Positions 54,883 to 63,820 are shown, counted from the stretch's first letter. The stretch: 64,000 bases of DNA from Ferrimonas balearica (GCF_019802085.1 NZ_JAHVHV010000002.1:434001-498000); one strand, 5' to 3'. Program-made: numbers and translations. The notes: generated from the sequence alone by a model not told the origin.

Positions 54883-55392
54883 ATGAAAACCAAGCTCGTC
54901 GCCGTCCTGGTCATGATCGCCCTGTGCGCCCTCTACCGGGTGCTGCCCCACCCCTTCAACTTCACGCCGGTGGCGGCCATGGGCCTCTTTGCCGGGGCGA
55001 TGTTCGCCAGTAAGCGACTGGCCCTGACGGTGCCCCTGCTGGCGATGCTGCTGGGGGACCTGGTGATTGGCTTGCACGAGACCATGCTGTTCGTCTACCT
55101 CGCCACCGCCATCACCGCCGGCATCGGCATGCTGCTGCGCCACAAGCGCAGCGGGGGCACCGTGGCCCTGGCCGGAGTGGCCAGCAGCCTGCAGTTCTTC
55201 TTTATCACCAACACCGGCATGTGGGCGGTGACCGACTTCTACCCCCACACCTGGGAAGGCTTGGTGCAGTGCTGGATCATGGGGCTGCCCTTTATGCAGC
55301 ATGACCTGGCCAGCACCTGGCTGTTCAGCGCCATTCTGTTCGGCGGCTATGCCCTGCTGAGCCGCCGCTATCCCCAGCTGGCGCGGGACTGA
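54883..55392 (+). CDS. DUF6580-like membrane protein, possible B12-linked transporter
   Basis: 169 residues from ATG 54883. About five helices, with ALYRVLPHPFNFTPVAAMGLFAGAMFASKRLALTVPLLAMLLGDLVIGLHETM near the start and an N-G-W-F-region NTGMWAVTDFYPHTWEGLVQCWIMGLPFMQHDLASTWLFSAIL. This fits the DUF6580 putative transport family as I remember it. Its stop overlaps the ATG of the PduO-like gene by 1 nt. The link with B12 is context only. Confidence 0.7.
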   Translation: MKTKLVAVLVMIALCALYRVLPHPFNFTPVAAMGLFAGAMFASKRLALTVPLLAMLLGDLVIGLHETMLFVYLATAITAGIGMLLRHKRSGGTVALAGVASSLQFFFITNTGMWAVTDFYPHTWEGLVQCWIMGLPFMQHDLASTWLFSAILFGGYALLSRRYPQLARD

Positions 55393-55928
55393 TGCCCCGT
55401 CGCCTGAGCGCCGATAAGCGGGAGCTGTGCTACCCCTTTATCTTCGAGTCCGGCCCCAGTACCGATTTCGAGGTGCAGACCGATGAGCTGTGCAGCCAGA
55501 TAGGCTACGCCCTGGCGCTGCTGGCGTCGGAGCTGTCCGAGGCGCAGCTGGCGGAGCTCAAGCCGGAGCTGCACCGGGTTCAGGCCCTGGTCTACCACCT
55601 CAACGGTTCGGTGCGGGGCAAGCTGGCGGTGAGCGAGGCGGACCTGGACTGGCTCAAGGCCCGCTACGATCACCACCACGGCTTCGGCACCGTTGGCGGC
55701 TTCGTGCTGCCCACCGGCTCCCCCGGGGTGATGGCCCTGCACCTGTGTCGCAGCGGGGCCAAGAAAAGCATTCGTCAGCTGGTGCGCTGCGAGGAGGCGG
55801 GCCTGATGGTCCATGAACGCCTGCTGCGCCTGGCCAACCTGCTGACCAACTACTTCTTCTGCCTGACGGTGCGCTTAAAGGCGCAGCTGGGGCAGGAAGA
55901 GATCCCCTTCCAAAGTCAAAGCTACTGA
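55392..55928 (+). CDS. PduO-type cob(I)alamin adenosyltransferase-like protein
   Basis: 178 residues. C-terminal half FVLPTGSPGVMALHLCRSGAKKSIRQLV... LLRLANLLTNYFFCLTVRL follows the PduO pattern (FVLPGGS...LH.AR...RRAER...LNRLSDLLF). The N-terminal TKTGDxGxT ATP-binding motif is not evident; the start reads PFIFESGPSTDF with TDELCSQIGYALAL after it. Hence activity is uncertain. It overlaps the membrane gene by 1 nt and precedes a cobalamin riboswitch. Confidence 0.65.
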   Translation: MPRRLSADKRELCYPFIFESGPSTDFEVQTDELCSQIGYALALLASELSEAQLAELKPELHRVQALVYHLNGSVRGKLAVSEADLDWLKARYDHHHGFGTVGGFVLPTGSPGVMALHLCRSGAKKSIRQLVRCEEAGLMVHERLLRLANLLTNYFFCLTVRLKAQLGQEEIPFQSQSY

Positions 55929-55949
55929 GGCAAGGGTCAAGGAACCCCG

Positions 55950-56075
55950 CCGATTTCGGCGGACATGGACGCAACTCGCGGCGATGTGGATGAATCCGGT
56001 GAGAATCCGGAGCTGGCGCGCAACGGTATGAGGCTCTTGCCTTAAGCCCGATCTCCCATCACCGCCCCAAACCTA
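55950..56075 (+). ncRNA. Cobalamin riboswitch before btuB
   Basis: Conserved cobalamin elements are visible: GGTGAGAATCCGGAGC near 56000, GGCGCGCAACGGTA (about 56015-56028) and the B12-box-like TTAAGCCCGATCTCCCATC (about 56043-56061), just before the btuB start. It should shut off btuB translation or transcription when adenosylcobalamin is plentiful. The exact ends are estimated. Confidence 0.85.
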
Positions 56076-56094
56076 CGCGAACTAGGAACACTCA

Positions 56095-57984
56095 ATGAAA
56101 CTCTCTGCAGTTACCGCGGCGCTGTTGGCCGTGGCCCCGTCTCTGGCCGTCCAGGCCATCGAAGTGGACGACACCCTGGTGGTGACCGGCGATCGTTTTG
56201 CCCAAGCGCCGGACTCGGTGCTGGCACCGGTGACGGTGATCGACCGGACCACCATCGACCAGCTCCAGGCCAAAAGCCTGGCGGATCTTCTGCGCATCCT
56301 GCCCAACGTCGACGTCAACCAGTACGGTGGCCGGGGTCAGAACGCCACCGTCACCGTGCGCGGCGCCACCAGCGCCCAGACCCTGGTGCTGATCGATGGC
56401 ATGCGCGCCGCCACCGGCGCCATCGGCCCGGTCAACATCAACGCCTTCCCCGTCGCCCAGGTGGAGCGCATCGAGTTCATCCGTGGAGCCCGGGCCTCCC
56501 TGTACGGCTCCGAGGCGGTCAGCGGGGTGATCAACATCATCACCCGCGGCGGGGCCGACGGCACCACCTTGAGCGCCGGGGCCGGCAGCTTCGAGCGCTA
56601 CGAGGCCAGCCTGCGCCACCAGAGCAGCCTGGCCGGCGGCACCCTCAAGGCGGTGCTGGCCTACGAGGATGAGGCGGGCTACAACGTCCACCCGGTGCCC
56701 GGAGTCAACGACGGCGATGAGCACGGCTTTACCGGCAAGAGCGCCCTGCTGGCCTACCAGCGTCCCCTGGCGGAACGTTTCGAGCTCTACGGCGCCGTGC
56801 GCTGGTTCCAGAACCAGAGCCAGTACGACAACTCCAGCCTGGGCAACCCGGATTGGGGGATGCCGGACGTGCGTGAGCGCAAGGAGAACTGGGTCGAGAG
56901 CTTTGACTACCAATTGGAGGCCCGCTACCGGGGTGAGCGTTGGCACAGCACGGTGCAGGCCCAGACCAGCGACAGCCAGAGCTACGACTACATCGACAGC
57001 CTGGATCGCCAGGACGCCCCGGACTTTGCCCACCTTCGCCAGCACAACCTGGCCTGGCTGAACCAGTTCCAGGCCAGCGATGCGGTCACCCTGGCCGGCG
57101 GGGTGGACTGGCGCCGGGAGGAGCTGCGGGGCGACTCCACATTGCTGGACTGGAGCACCGGCGAGGCCGCCCCCTTTGCCGACGGCACCCTGGGGCGGGA
57201 CAACACCGGAGTCTATGGCCTGCTGCGGGTGGAGGAGGCGGGGCACAGCCTGGAAGCCTCCATCCGCACCGACGACAACGAGCAGTTCGGTCGACACAAC
57301 ACCTGGCAGGTGGGCGGGCGCGCGGCGTTCACCGACCGCCTGGCCCTGGTGGCCAGCTTCGGTACCGCTTTTCGGGCTCCCAGCTTCTACGACCTCTACT
57401 ACCCGGGTTTCAGCAACCCCGAACTCAAGCCGGAGTCCTCCGACAACTACGAGCTGGCCCTGGAGGCGGGGTACGCCGGGGTGGATTGGCGCCTGGGCTA
57501 CTTCCGCCAGGAGGCGCAGGATCTCATCCAGTTCGACTTTGCCAGCAACCGGCCGGAGAACATCGGTGAGGCGGTGATCGACGGCATCGAGCTGGAGGCG
57601 GCCTTCGCCACCGGCTGGGTGGATCACCAGCTCAGCTACGGATGGCGGGACAGCGAGGACAAGGCCACTGGCAACCAGCTGGTGGCCAGCGCCCGGCACA
57701 ACGCCAAATGGAACCTGAGCGCCGACTGGCAGGCCCTGAACCTGGGCGCCAACCTCATCTACCGGGGCAGCCGCTACGGCGACGCCGCCAACAGCGTCAA
57801 GCTGGATCCCTACTTCCTGGTCAACCTGGCGGCCAGCTACAGCCTCACCGAGGCGCTGACGCTACGACTGCGCCTGGAGAACCTGTTCGACGAGGAGTAC
57901 CTCACCATTGCGGACACCTTCTCCGGCGGCAGCTACCCGGGTCAGGAGCGCAGCGTGTTTGGCCTGGTGGAATACCGGCTGTAA
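56095..57984 (+). CDS. btuB: TonB-dependent vitamin B12 receptor
   Basis: 629 residues. Signal peptide MKLSAVTAALLAVAPSLAVQA, then the TonB box DDTLVVTGDR, plug domain ~30-140 (VTVRGATSAQTLVLIDGMRA, LYGSEAVSGVINIIT), and a 22-strand barrel. The end LVNLAASYSLTEALTLRLRLENLFDEEYLTIADTFSG... and a final aromatic-free YRL follow BtuB. It takes up cobalamin across the outer membrane, under the riboswitch. A terminator follows. Confidence 0.93.
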   Translation: MKLSAVTAALLAVAPSLAVQAIEVDDTLVVTGDRFAQAPDSVLAPVTVIDRTTIDQLQAKSLADLLRILPNVDVNQYGGRGQNATVTVRGATSAQTLVLIDGMRAATGAIGPVNINAFPVAQVERIEFIRGARASLYGSEAVSGVINIITRGGADGTTLSAGAGSFERYEASLRHQSSLAGGTLKAVLAYEDEAGYNVHPVPGVNDGDEHGFTGKSALLAYQRPLAERFELYGAVRWFQNQSQYDNSSLGNPDWGMPDVRERKENWVESFDYQLEARYRGERWHSTVQAQTSDSQSYDYIDSLDRQDAPDFAHLRQHNLAWLNQFQASDAVTLAGGVDWRREELRGDSTLLDWSTGEAAPFADGTLGRDNTGVYGLLRVEEAGHSLEASIRTDDNEQFGRHNTWQVGGRAAFTDRLALVASFGTAFRAPSFYDLYYPGFSNPELKPESSDNYELALEAGYAGVDWRLGYFRQEAQDLIQFDFASNRPENIGEAVIDGIELEAAFATGWVDHQLSYGWRDSEDKATGNQLVASARHNAKWNLSADWQALNLGANLIYRGSRYGDAANSVKLDPYFLVNLAASYSLTEALTLRLRLENLFDEEYLTIADTFSGGSYPGQERSVFGLVEYRL

Positions 57985-58004
57985 CGGCAAGCTTGCGAAA
58001 AAAA

Positions 58005-58027
58005 GGCGCCCCTGGGGCGCCTTTTTT
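58005..58027 (+). terminator. Terminator of btuB
   Basis: GGCGCCC, short loop, GGGCGCC (58005-58021), with seven A before and six T after; works both ways. Confidence 0.9.
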
Positions 58028-58242
58028 GATTCGCGGGATTCCGCCCCAGTAGGTCAGCGGGGCCGCCCTGATCTGCCAGGGCAAGGCATCGCGCTCCCGT
58101 ATCCTCTAAGGAGATGTCAACGCTCTGTCCTTAAGGGGGTTTTTCGCTTTTCACCCCGCTGGTGACCCGCCGGTGATGCGGCGTTTATCCATGCCGGCGG
58201 ATCCGTGCCACACTGACTGAAGGTGTGGCTCGGGGGATCTCT

Positions 58243-59787
58243 ATGCCTTTGAGGCGATTGGCGCTGCTTTTTTCCCTGCTGCTGGTGTTGCTGCTGGCGG
58301 TGGGGTATCTGCTGTTGCGCAACCTGGTGATCCTGCCCTACATCAACGAGGAGGTGCTGGCCACCCAGATCCAGGAGCTGCACAGCCTGCGCTTCCAGAT
58401 CCAGGCGCGTCAGGCGGCCCTGCGTCTGCTGGCCACCGATATGGCCAGTGACGATCAGGTACTGACCTACCTGGCGGACCCCGACGCCGCCCCCAATCAG
58501 CTGCCGCTGCACAAGAGTGAGCAGCTGGCGGGCCTGTTCCTCTACGACGCCACTTTGCAAAAGCGTTACGAGAGCGTCTCTCAGGGGGTGGCCCTGCCCC
58601 TGCTGGCCGGCGATCAGCCGTTTCGCCGGGCCCGTTTGATGCCCCTGCTGCACCCGCACCAGCCCCGCAGCCGCAGCGGGGTGCTGCGTCAAGGGGGCGA
58701 AGCCTACCATTACGCCGCCGCTTCCCTGTGCACCGCCATGGCCAACGACTGTGGCCACGGCTACCTGCTGCTGGTGCACAAGCTGGGGGATGACTTCGCC
58801 ACCACCCTGGCCGGCAGCAGTGGGCTGCGCTTAAGCCTGAGACTGGCCCAGGCCGAGGATGAGGGGCTGCCGGACCTGATGGCACTGTCGGACCTGACCC
58901 GGCCCCGCCAGCGGCGCTCGCTGCTGCTCAAAGACGTGCTGGGCCAGCCGGCACTGGTGATCGAGCTGGAGCACACCGCCGGCCCGCCCCGGGAGCTGTC
59001 CCGCTACGAGTGGATGGCGCTGGTGTGCATGGTGGTGCTGGTGATCCTGGTCAACCTCCTGTTGGGCCATCTGCTGGTCAGGCCCATGGAGCGCGGGGTG
59101 GCCCAGATCCGGGCCATGGAGCGCAACCAGCAGTTCCGACCCCTGCGCGGCGGCGCCACCATCAGCGAATTCCGTCAGCTGGCCAACGCCTTCAACAGCC
59201 TGATGCGGATGCTCTCCCAGCAGCGGGAGAAGTTGAAGCAGCTGGCCCGCACCGATCCCTTGACTGGCCTGGCCAACCGCCGGGCGATGGAGCAGTTTCT
59301 CGAGCAGGAGTGGCGGCGGCTGTGCCGTCACCACCGGGGGCTGGCGATATTGATGGTGGACATCGACCACTTCAAGCAGTTCAACGATCACTATGGCCAC
59401 GGCACCGGCGATGAGGTGCTGACCAAGGTGGCCCGGGTGCTGGAGTCCCTGACCCGGCGCGGCGGTGAGCTGGCCTGCCGCTGGGGGGGCGAGGAGTACG
59501 TGATGGCGGTGACCGAGCCGACGGCACCGGCGCTGGAGGCCCTGGCCCGGGCGCTGCAGCAGCGGGTCCACCAGCTGGAGATTGCCGCGCCCACCCTGAA
59601 CCAGAGACTGACCATCAGCATCGGCATCGCCCTGCTGGAGCCGGGCCAGGATCCGGTGGAGCAGGGGTTCACCCTGGAGCGGCTGATGGAGGAGGCGGAC
59701 CGGGCGCTGTACCGGGTCAAGGCCGGGGGGCGCAACAACTTCGAGCTGTGGCGTACCCAACTGGTGGCCCAGCCACCGCGGCCCTGA
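58243..59787 (+). CDS. Membrane sensor diguanylate cyclase (GGEEY)
   Basis: 514 residues from ATG 58243, after GGGGGA. Helix ~7-30, a periplasmic CHASE4-like sensor region ~31-255, helix ~262-285, HAMP ~285-335 (LLVRPMERGVAQIRAMERNQQF), and GGDEF ~345-505. The active loop is CRWGGEEYVMAV, with Tyr where Phe is usual. The I-site position reads RGGE, not RxxD, so inhibition may be lost. It probably makes c-di-GMP in response to an outside signal. Confidence 0.88.
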   Translation: MPLRRLALLFSLLLVLLLAVGYLLLRNLVILPYINEEVLATQIQELHSLRFQIQARQAALRLLATDMASDDQVLTYLADPDAAPNQLPLHKSEQLAGLFLYDATLQKRYESVSQGVALPLLAGDQPFRRARLMPLLHPHQPRSRSGVLRQGGEAYHYAAASLCTAMANDCGHGYLLLVHKLGDDFATTLAGSSGLRLSLRLAQAEDEGLPDLMALSDLTRPRQRRSLLLKDVLGQPALVIELEHTAGPPRELSRYEWMALVCMVVLVILVNLLLGHLLVRPMERGVAQIRAMERNQQFRPLRGGATISEFRQLANAFNSLMRMLSQQREKLKQLARTDPLTGLANRRAMEQFLEQEWRRLCRHHRGLAILMVDIDHFKQFNDHYGHGTGDEVLTKVARVLESLTRRGGELACRWGGEEYVMAVTEPTAPALEALARALQQRVHQLEIAAPTLNQRLTISIGIALLEPGQDPVEQGFTLERLMEEADRALYRVKAGGRNNFELWRTQLVAQPPRP

Positions 59788-59792
59788 AACGA

Positions 59793-59820
59793 TTAAGGGC
59801 CCGCTGTTGCGAGCCCTTAA
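59793..59820. terminator. Hairpin between convergent GGDEF and speD genes
   Basis: TTAAGGGC (59793-59800) with GCCCTTAA (59813-59820); few T follow on either strand. Confidence 0.55.
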
Positions 59821-59823
59821 GGG

Positions 59824-60753
59824 TTACAGCCGGGTGGCCGACAGCGGCGCTTTGGGGGGCACCATAAAGTGCTCGAAGCGCATGGTGTAGCCGATGGGCA
59901 GGCGCTGCTCGGCCTGGTCGACGCGCACCACGCCCCCCTGGTGGGCCAGCTTGGTGGCCAGGTTGAAGCTGATGACGTCGTAGCTTTGCGGCTGCAGCAG
60001 GCGCAGCAGCTGATCCAGCACCGGGCCCAGCTCCGCCTTGTCCAGGTTGGTCTCGAAGCTGACGTAGGAGCTGTCCTCCTGGGGCGTGATGTGCACCGTC
60101 ACGTAACGGTCGCCGCGGATCCCGTTCATGGAGTAGCCGAAGGGCTCAAACAGGAAATCGTCGAACTGGAAATCCGGCAGCATCCCCTGCCAGTTGAACA
60201 GCGCCCGCACCCCCTCCAGGGTCTGGCTGGGGCTGCGCAGGTAGTCGGCGGCCTGGCCCTGGATGTGGTACATCAGCAGCTCGGCTGTGGCGTCGTCGGC
60301 GTCCGGCTGGTAGGCCGCTTCACTGTGGAAGATGTAGTTGTGGTGACCATCCAGGTGACCCAGGCGCCAGGCGGTGCCCGGCAGCAGGCCGGAGAGGGCG
60401 ACCAGGTCCTCGTCGAAGCTGCTTTTTTGCAGGTGCGACTGGTACTCGTTTTTACGCTGGTAGGTCAGCATCGCCAGCTCGTTCTGGCTGAAGTGTTTGA
60501 GGAACTCGGTGACCGCCTGGACCAGGGTGGTGGTGCCACAGGTCAGCATCAAAAAGCGGTCATCCCAGACGAAGAGGCTGGACTCGGACAGCAGGTAGGC
60601 GTCGCAGCGGTCGTTGTGCACCGAGGAGAGGATGGTGGCGTTGGCCTGGGCCACTAGGTTTTCCCAGAAGGGTTTCCCCAGGGCGCGCAGGGATTCATGG
60701 CCCGGCTTGAGCACCGCTTCGACTTTTTTTTCGGAGCCCTCGAAGAACATCAT
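59824..60753 (-). CDS. speD: S-adenosylmethionine decarboxylase, eukaryotic type
   Basis: 309 residues, unlike the ~264-residue E. coli SpeD. Signs of the eukaryotic class: N-terminal FFEGSEKKVE (Glu residues of the human active site), autocleavage site LLSESSLFVW, catalytic Cys in LMLTCGTTTL, GYSMNG and VTVHITPQ (processing Ser and His), YVSFETNL. The human Cys226 position is Phe. It should self-cleave to a pyruvoyl enzyme and supply decarboxylated SAM for spermidine. SpeE is not next to it. A long structured leader precedes it. Confidence 0.92.
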   Translation of the reverse strand: MMFFEGSEKKVEAVLKPGHESLRALGKPFWENLVAQANATILSSVHNDRCDAYLLSESSLFVWDDRFLMLTCGTTTLVQAVTEFLKHFSQNELAMLTYQRKNEYQSHLQKSSFDEDLVALSGLLPGTAWRLGHLDGHHNYIFHSEAAYQPDADDATAELLMYHIQGQAADYLRSPSQTLEGVRALFNWQGMLPDFQFDDFLFEPFGYSMNGIRGDRYVTVHITPQEDSSYVSFETNLDKAELGPVLDQLLRLLQPQSYDVISFNLATKLAHQGGVVRVDQAEQRLPIGYTMRFEHFMVPPKAPLSATRL

Positions 60754-60942
60754 TGTGGTTGTACTCCCGTTGAAGGCAGAGATGCATGGTTTGGTAAGTA
60801 TGGCCCTACCGCCCCCCCAACGAGTTTGGCCGGGGTGAGATCCCCAACCGCCCTCCTGGCGATTCGCCGGCCGAGCACATCGCCAGAAGGGCGAAGCGGT
60901 GTGCTAAGGGGGCCGGGGTCGCGCACAGTGGCGGCGATTATA
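60754..60942 (-). promoter_or_regulatory. speD promoter and structured leader
   Basis: TATAAT (-10) lies at 60942-60937 on the minus strand, giving a leader of about 175 nt. It holds a 14-bp stem with one mismatch (60850-60863 with 60879-60892), then a GGGG...CCCC hairpin near 60826-60845. It may control speD by polyamines or SAM; no known riboswitch class is recognised. Confidence 0.55.
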
Positions 60943-61012
60943 CACAAATCCCCCGGGTGCACCACCGCCGGTTGACTACACTTAGAAGCCCGGTCGCACA
61001 AGGGCAGGCATC

Positions 61013-61402
61013 ATGGTTAGTGGATTGAATGGACAGGCGGTTTTGCTGGCTTTAGCGATCGTATCCTGGCCGGCATCGGCGGCCCAGGAAGCCTGGCAGC
61101 CGGCATTGTCACAGCTGAGCTGGCCGGCCCTGGTGCAGGATGCGCCCCAGTGCGATCCCACCCGTTGCCGGTTCAGCTGGCGCTACCGGGAAACGCCGGA
61201 CGGTCGGCAGCTGTTGACCCTGATGGGGGCGCTGGCGGAGCACACCGACGCCCCCCTGCGTCTGGAGGACGACCCCCTGACCCGACGCTTGAGCCTTACC
61301 CTGGAGCGGGAGCCGGAGTCGACTCAGTTGGCCAACAGCGTTTCCAACTGCTTGGCGTCTTCCTGCGCCGCGTACGAGGCGATCACCCCAAACTCCCGGT
61401 GA
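61013..61402 (+). CDS. Small secreted protein
   Basis: 129 residues. The signal peptide MVSGLNGQAVLLALAIVSWPASAAQ is clear. The mature part holds Cys in PQCDPTRCRFSW and two near the C-terminus. It overlaps the convergent DUF4056 gene by 79 nt at the 3' end, where its last 26 residues are antisense to the other gene. Its role is unknown. A TTGACT at 60972 may be its -35. Confidence 0.65.
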   Translation: MVSGLNGQAVLLALAIVSWPASAAQEAWQPALSQLSWPALVQDAPQCDPTRCRFSWRYRETPDGRQLLTLMGALAEHTDAPLRLEDDPLTRRLSLTLEREPESTQLANSVSNCLASSCAAYEAITPNSR

Positions 61403-62577
61403 GTGAAGCCGTCCTGCCACAGCGCCTCGGGCACGTGGGCGAAGGTGGGGGCGTAGCGCGCATCCACTTCCATCACCAATTCCCCAATCTCATCCAGTTC
61501 CAGGCCGAACAGGGTGGCTTTCACTTGCAAGGTGTGGGGCGAGTTGGGCTGGGCGTAGAGGTGGGCGACCCGGTCCCAGTCGGCGCTGTCGGCGGCCAGG
61601 GATTCGGGCACCAGATAGGGCAGTTGCCGGTCCCCCATGGCGTAGTGACGCTTGAGCACCATGTACTTGTCCGGGATGGGCCGTGAGGAGTCCCACCAGT
61701 GGCCATCCACCACGTCGAACAGGGCGTTGGTGGTGTCCCTGTCCACCTCCCCCAGCCAGATCAGGGCTTCGTCCAGCCAGACGGTGAGGCTCTGGTTGTA
61801 GAGCTGGTCATTGAGCACCAGCTTGGCGTTGATCATCGCCTCGGTCAGCTTGGCCCCCAGCATGTTGGAGTAGAGATCCTCCGGCGAGTAGGCGGACACG
61901 GTTTCCGGCCAGCCGGCGAAGCTGGCGTAGCCGTGCCACTGGGCGATCTCGTGGGATTCGGCTTTGAAATAGCCCAGCCGGGCGGCGAGGGCGGCGGAGA
62001 GTTGCCAGCGCTCCTGGCCGCTCATCCCCTCGGTGTCGAAGGCGTGCAGGCGGACGTAGCGCCGACCGATCTCGTCCGGCACCTCGATGATGTGGTCCTG
62101 GCCCAGGTGGCGGATGATCTGGAAAAACAGCGCCACGGTGTCGTCGGCGGTGTCTCGTACGTGGGCCAGATCGATAAAGCCGCCCCGGGCGGTATACAGC
62201 ATGCCGTTGTTCTCGGTGCCGCTGTTGTTGTTGGCGCTCATCCCCGAGCGGGTGTAGGAGAAGGTGCCGCCATCGAAGCGGTGGGGGCCAACGTCACTGG
62301 GGTCGACGGTGTTGCCCAGGCGAAACAGCGGGAGGGGCACCGGCCCTAAGGAGACCTTCTGCAGGTTGCCAAAGGCACAACAGGGGCGGACATTGGCCGG
62401 CACCGGGAACTCCGGCAGGCTCTCCACCGGCAGATCCCACACCTCCACCACGTCGATGTTGCCGTTGAGGGCGCGGCTGATGGCGGCCTCGTCGGGACGC
62501 GGGTGGCCCTGCCACTGGGTGGCGGAGCAGCCGGTCAGCAATACGCTGGCCAGGATCAATAAATGAAAGCGGATCAT
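61324..62577 (-). CDS. DUF4056 lipoprotein
   Basis: 417 residues. The signal peptide MIRFHLLILASVLLTGC has a lipobox (LTGC). The DUF4056 pattern is seen in YTARGGFIDLAHVRDTADDTVALFFQI and AQWHGYASFAGWPETVSAYSPEDLYSNMLG. Function of the family is unknown; likely an outer-membrane or periplasmic lipoprotein. The 3' ends of this and the 61,013 gene overlap. Confidence 0.85.
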   Translation of the reverse strand: MIRFHLLILASVLLTGCSATQWQGHPRPDEAAISRALNGNIDVVEVWDLPVESLPEFPVPANVRPCCAFGNLQKVSLGPVPLPLFRLGNTVDPSDVGPHRFDGGTFSYTRSGMSANNNSGTENNGMLYTARGGFIDLAHVRDTADDTVALFFQIIRHLGQDHIIEVPDEIGRRYVRLHAFDTEGMSGQERWQLSAALAARLGYFKAESHEIAQWHGYASFAGWPETVSAYSPEDLYSNMLGAKLTEAMINAKLVLNDQLYNQSLTVWLDEALIWLGEVDRDTTNALFDVVDGHWWDSSRPIPDKYMVLKRHYAMGDRQLPYLVPESLAADSADWDRVAHLYAQPNSPHTLQVKATLFGLELDEIGELVMEVDARYAPTFAHVPEALWQDGFTHREFGVIASYAAQEDAKQLETLLAN

Positions 62578-62917
62578 GCTTCCCCTGTTGGCTTAACTTC
62601 TGGGAGTAACGATAGGCGCTGCCCGGCGTGGGCGGCCAGTTGGGCAAGGTACCCATTTGCGAGAAAGGCGATTATAATCCCGACCTTTCCACTGGGTTGG
62701 GGATTCTAATCCAGCGCAGTGGACTGGGAAAACCCTGTTACTTCAGTTATTCAGGTTGGATGCAGCAGCGATTTGGCCCAAAGCGATTCAGCTTGGATGC
62801 AGATTGCGGTGGTTACCATATTTCCCGACCGACCTCCGTCGAACACCTATGTTTATATTTTCGGCACCGGGCTTTCACGCCTCGGGGGCCTTTTTTTGCT
62901 TGTGATTGAGTACTGCC
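62578..62917. other. Noncoding gap between lipoprotein and barrel genes
   Basis: No gene supported over 340 nt. A TATAAT-like hexamer is at about 62672, and TTGGATGCAG occurs twice, 39 nt apart (62757 and 62796), near repeats of AGCGATT. This may be a regulatory region for the plus-strand barrel gene. Confidence 0.45.
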
Positions 62918-63820
62918 ATGTTTTCACGTTTTCTGCGCACCGCGGCCGCCAGTTTGCTGCTGGTGACCGGTCTGGCCCAGGCCCAGGATTCCTTCTTCCC
63001 CATCTGGGGCGAGGAGGCCGCGGCCCGGGGCTACACCCTGCCCAAGCCCTACGGCCTGTCCCTCTCCTACATGGACATGAGCAACCCGGTGAAGGTCAAC
63101 AGCATCGCCCTGACCGGCCACCCGGTGCTCGAAGCGCTCGACATCCAGGCCCCGGACGCGGAGTTTGACGGCTACAACCTGACCCTGCGCGGCGACGTGT
63201 GGATCTTCCCCTTTATGAACGTCTACGGGATCCTGGGTTACACCTCCGGCGACAGCGTGGCCACCATCCGCAGCCTCAGCTGCGATGTGGACGCCGTGTC
63301 CGGGCTGAACAAGATCCTCTGCGCCGGCATTAATGAAGCGTCGGATCTGGCCATTGGCGCCCCCTTTGCCCTGGAGATGAAGGGCGGCACCTACGGCGTG
63401 GGCACCACGGTGGCCGGCGGTGTGGGCAACTGGTTCGCCCTGGTGGACGTCAACTACACCTACACCGACATGAACATCATCGACGGTGACATCCGCACCT
63501 TCGTGGCGGCCCCGCGGGTGGGGTACCGCTGGGAGTTCGAGGGCGGCAAGGAGCTGCGGGTGTTTGCCGGTGCCATGTACCAGAAGGTGGACCAGTACCT
63601 CAGCGGCAGTCTGCTGGATCTGGGCCTGCCGCCGGAGCTGAACGACCTGATCGCCGGCCTGGCCCCCGACGGCCAGTTCGAGGTGGAGCAGGAAGGCACC
63701 TCCCGCTGGAACACCGTGGTGGGGGCCCAGTACGCCCTCAGCCGTGACTGGGAGCTGCTGATCGAGTCCGGCTTCGGTGCCCGTCGCACCAGCTTCATGT
63801 CCGTCAGCCGTCGGTTCTGA
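62918..63820 (+). CDS. Outer-membrane beta-barrel-like protein
   Basis: 300 residues from ATG 62918 (a TTG at 62906 is less likely). Signal peptide MFSRFLRTAAASLLLVTGLAQA. Strand patterns with aromatic ends (YGLSLSYMDMSN, VWIFPFMNVYGILGYTSG, VGNWFALVDVNYTYTDM, RVGYRWEF) and a final SVSRRF, ending in Phe as outer-membrane barrels do. Substrate unknown. The next gene starts 9 nt after it. Confidence 0.75.
   Translation: MFSRFLRTAAASLLLVTGLAQAQDSFFPIWGEEAAARGYTLPKPYGLSLSYMDMSNPVKVNSIALTGHPVLEALDIQAPDAEFDGYNLTLRGDVWIFPFMNVYGILGYTSGDSVATIRSLSCDVDAVSGLNKILCAGINEASDLAIGAPFALEMKGGTYGVGTTVAGGVGNWFALVDVNYTYTDMNIIDGDIRTFVAAPRVGYRWEFEGGKELRVFAGAMYQKVDQYLSGSLLDLGLPPELNDLIAGLAPDGQFEVEQEGTSRWNTVVGAQYALSRDWELLIESGFGARRTSFMSVSRRF

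Noticed and set aside
56092-57699. A 535-codon open frame on the minus strand
   Set aside because: Antisense to btuB, Val/Gly/Ala-rich with no domain.
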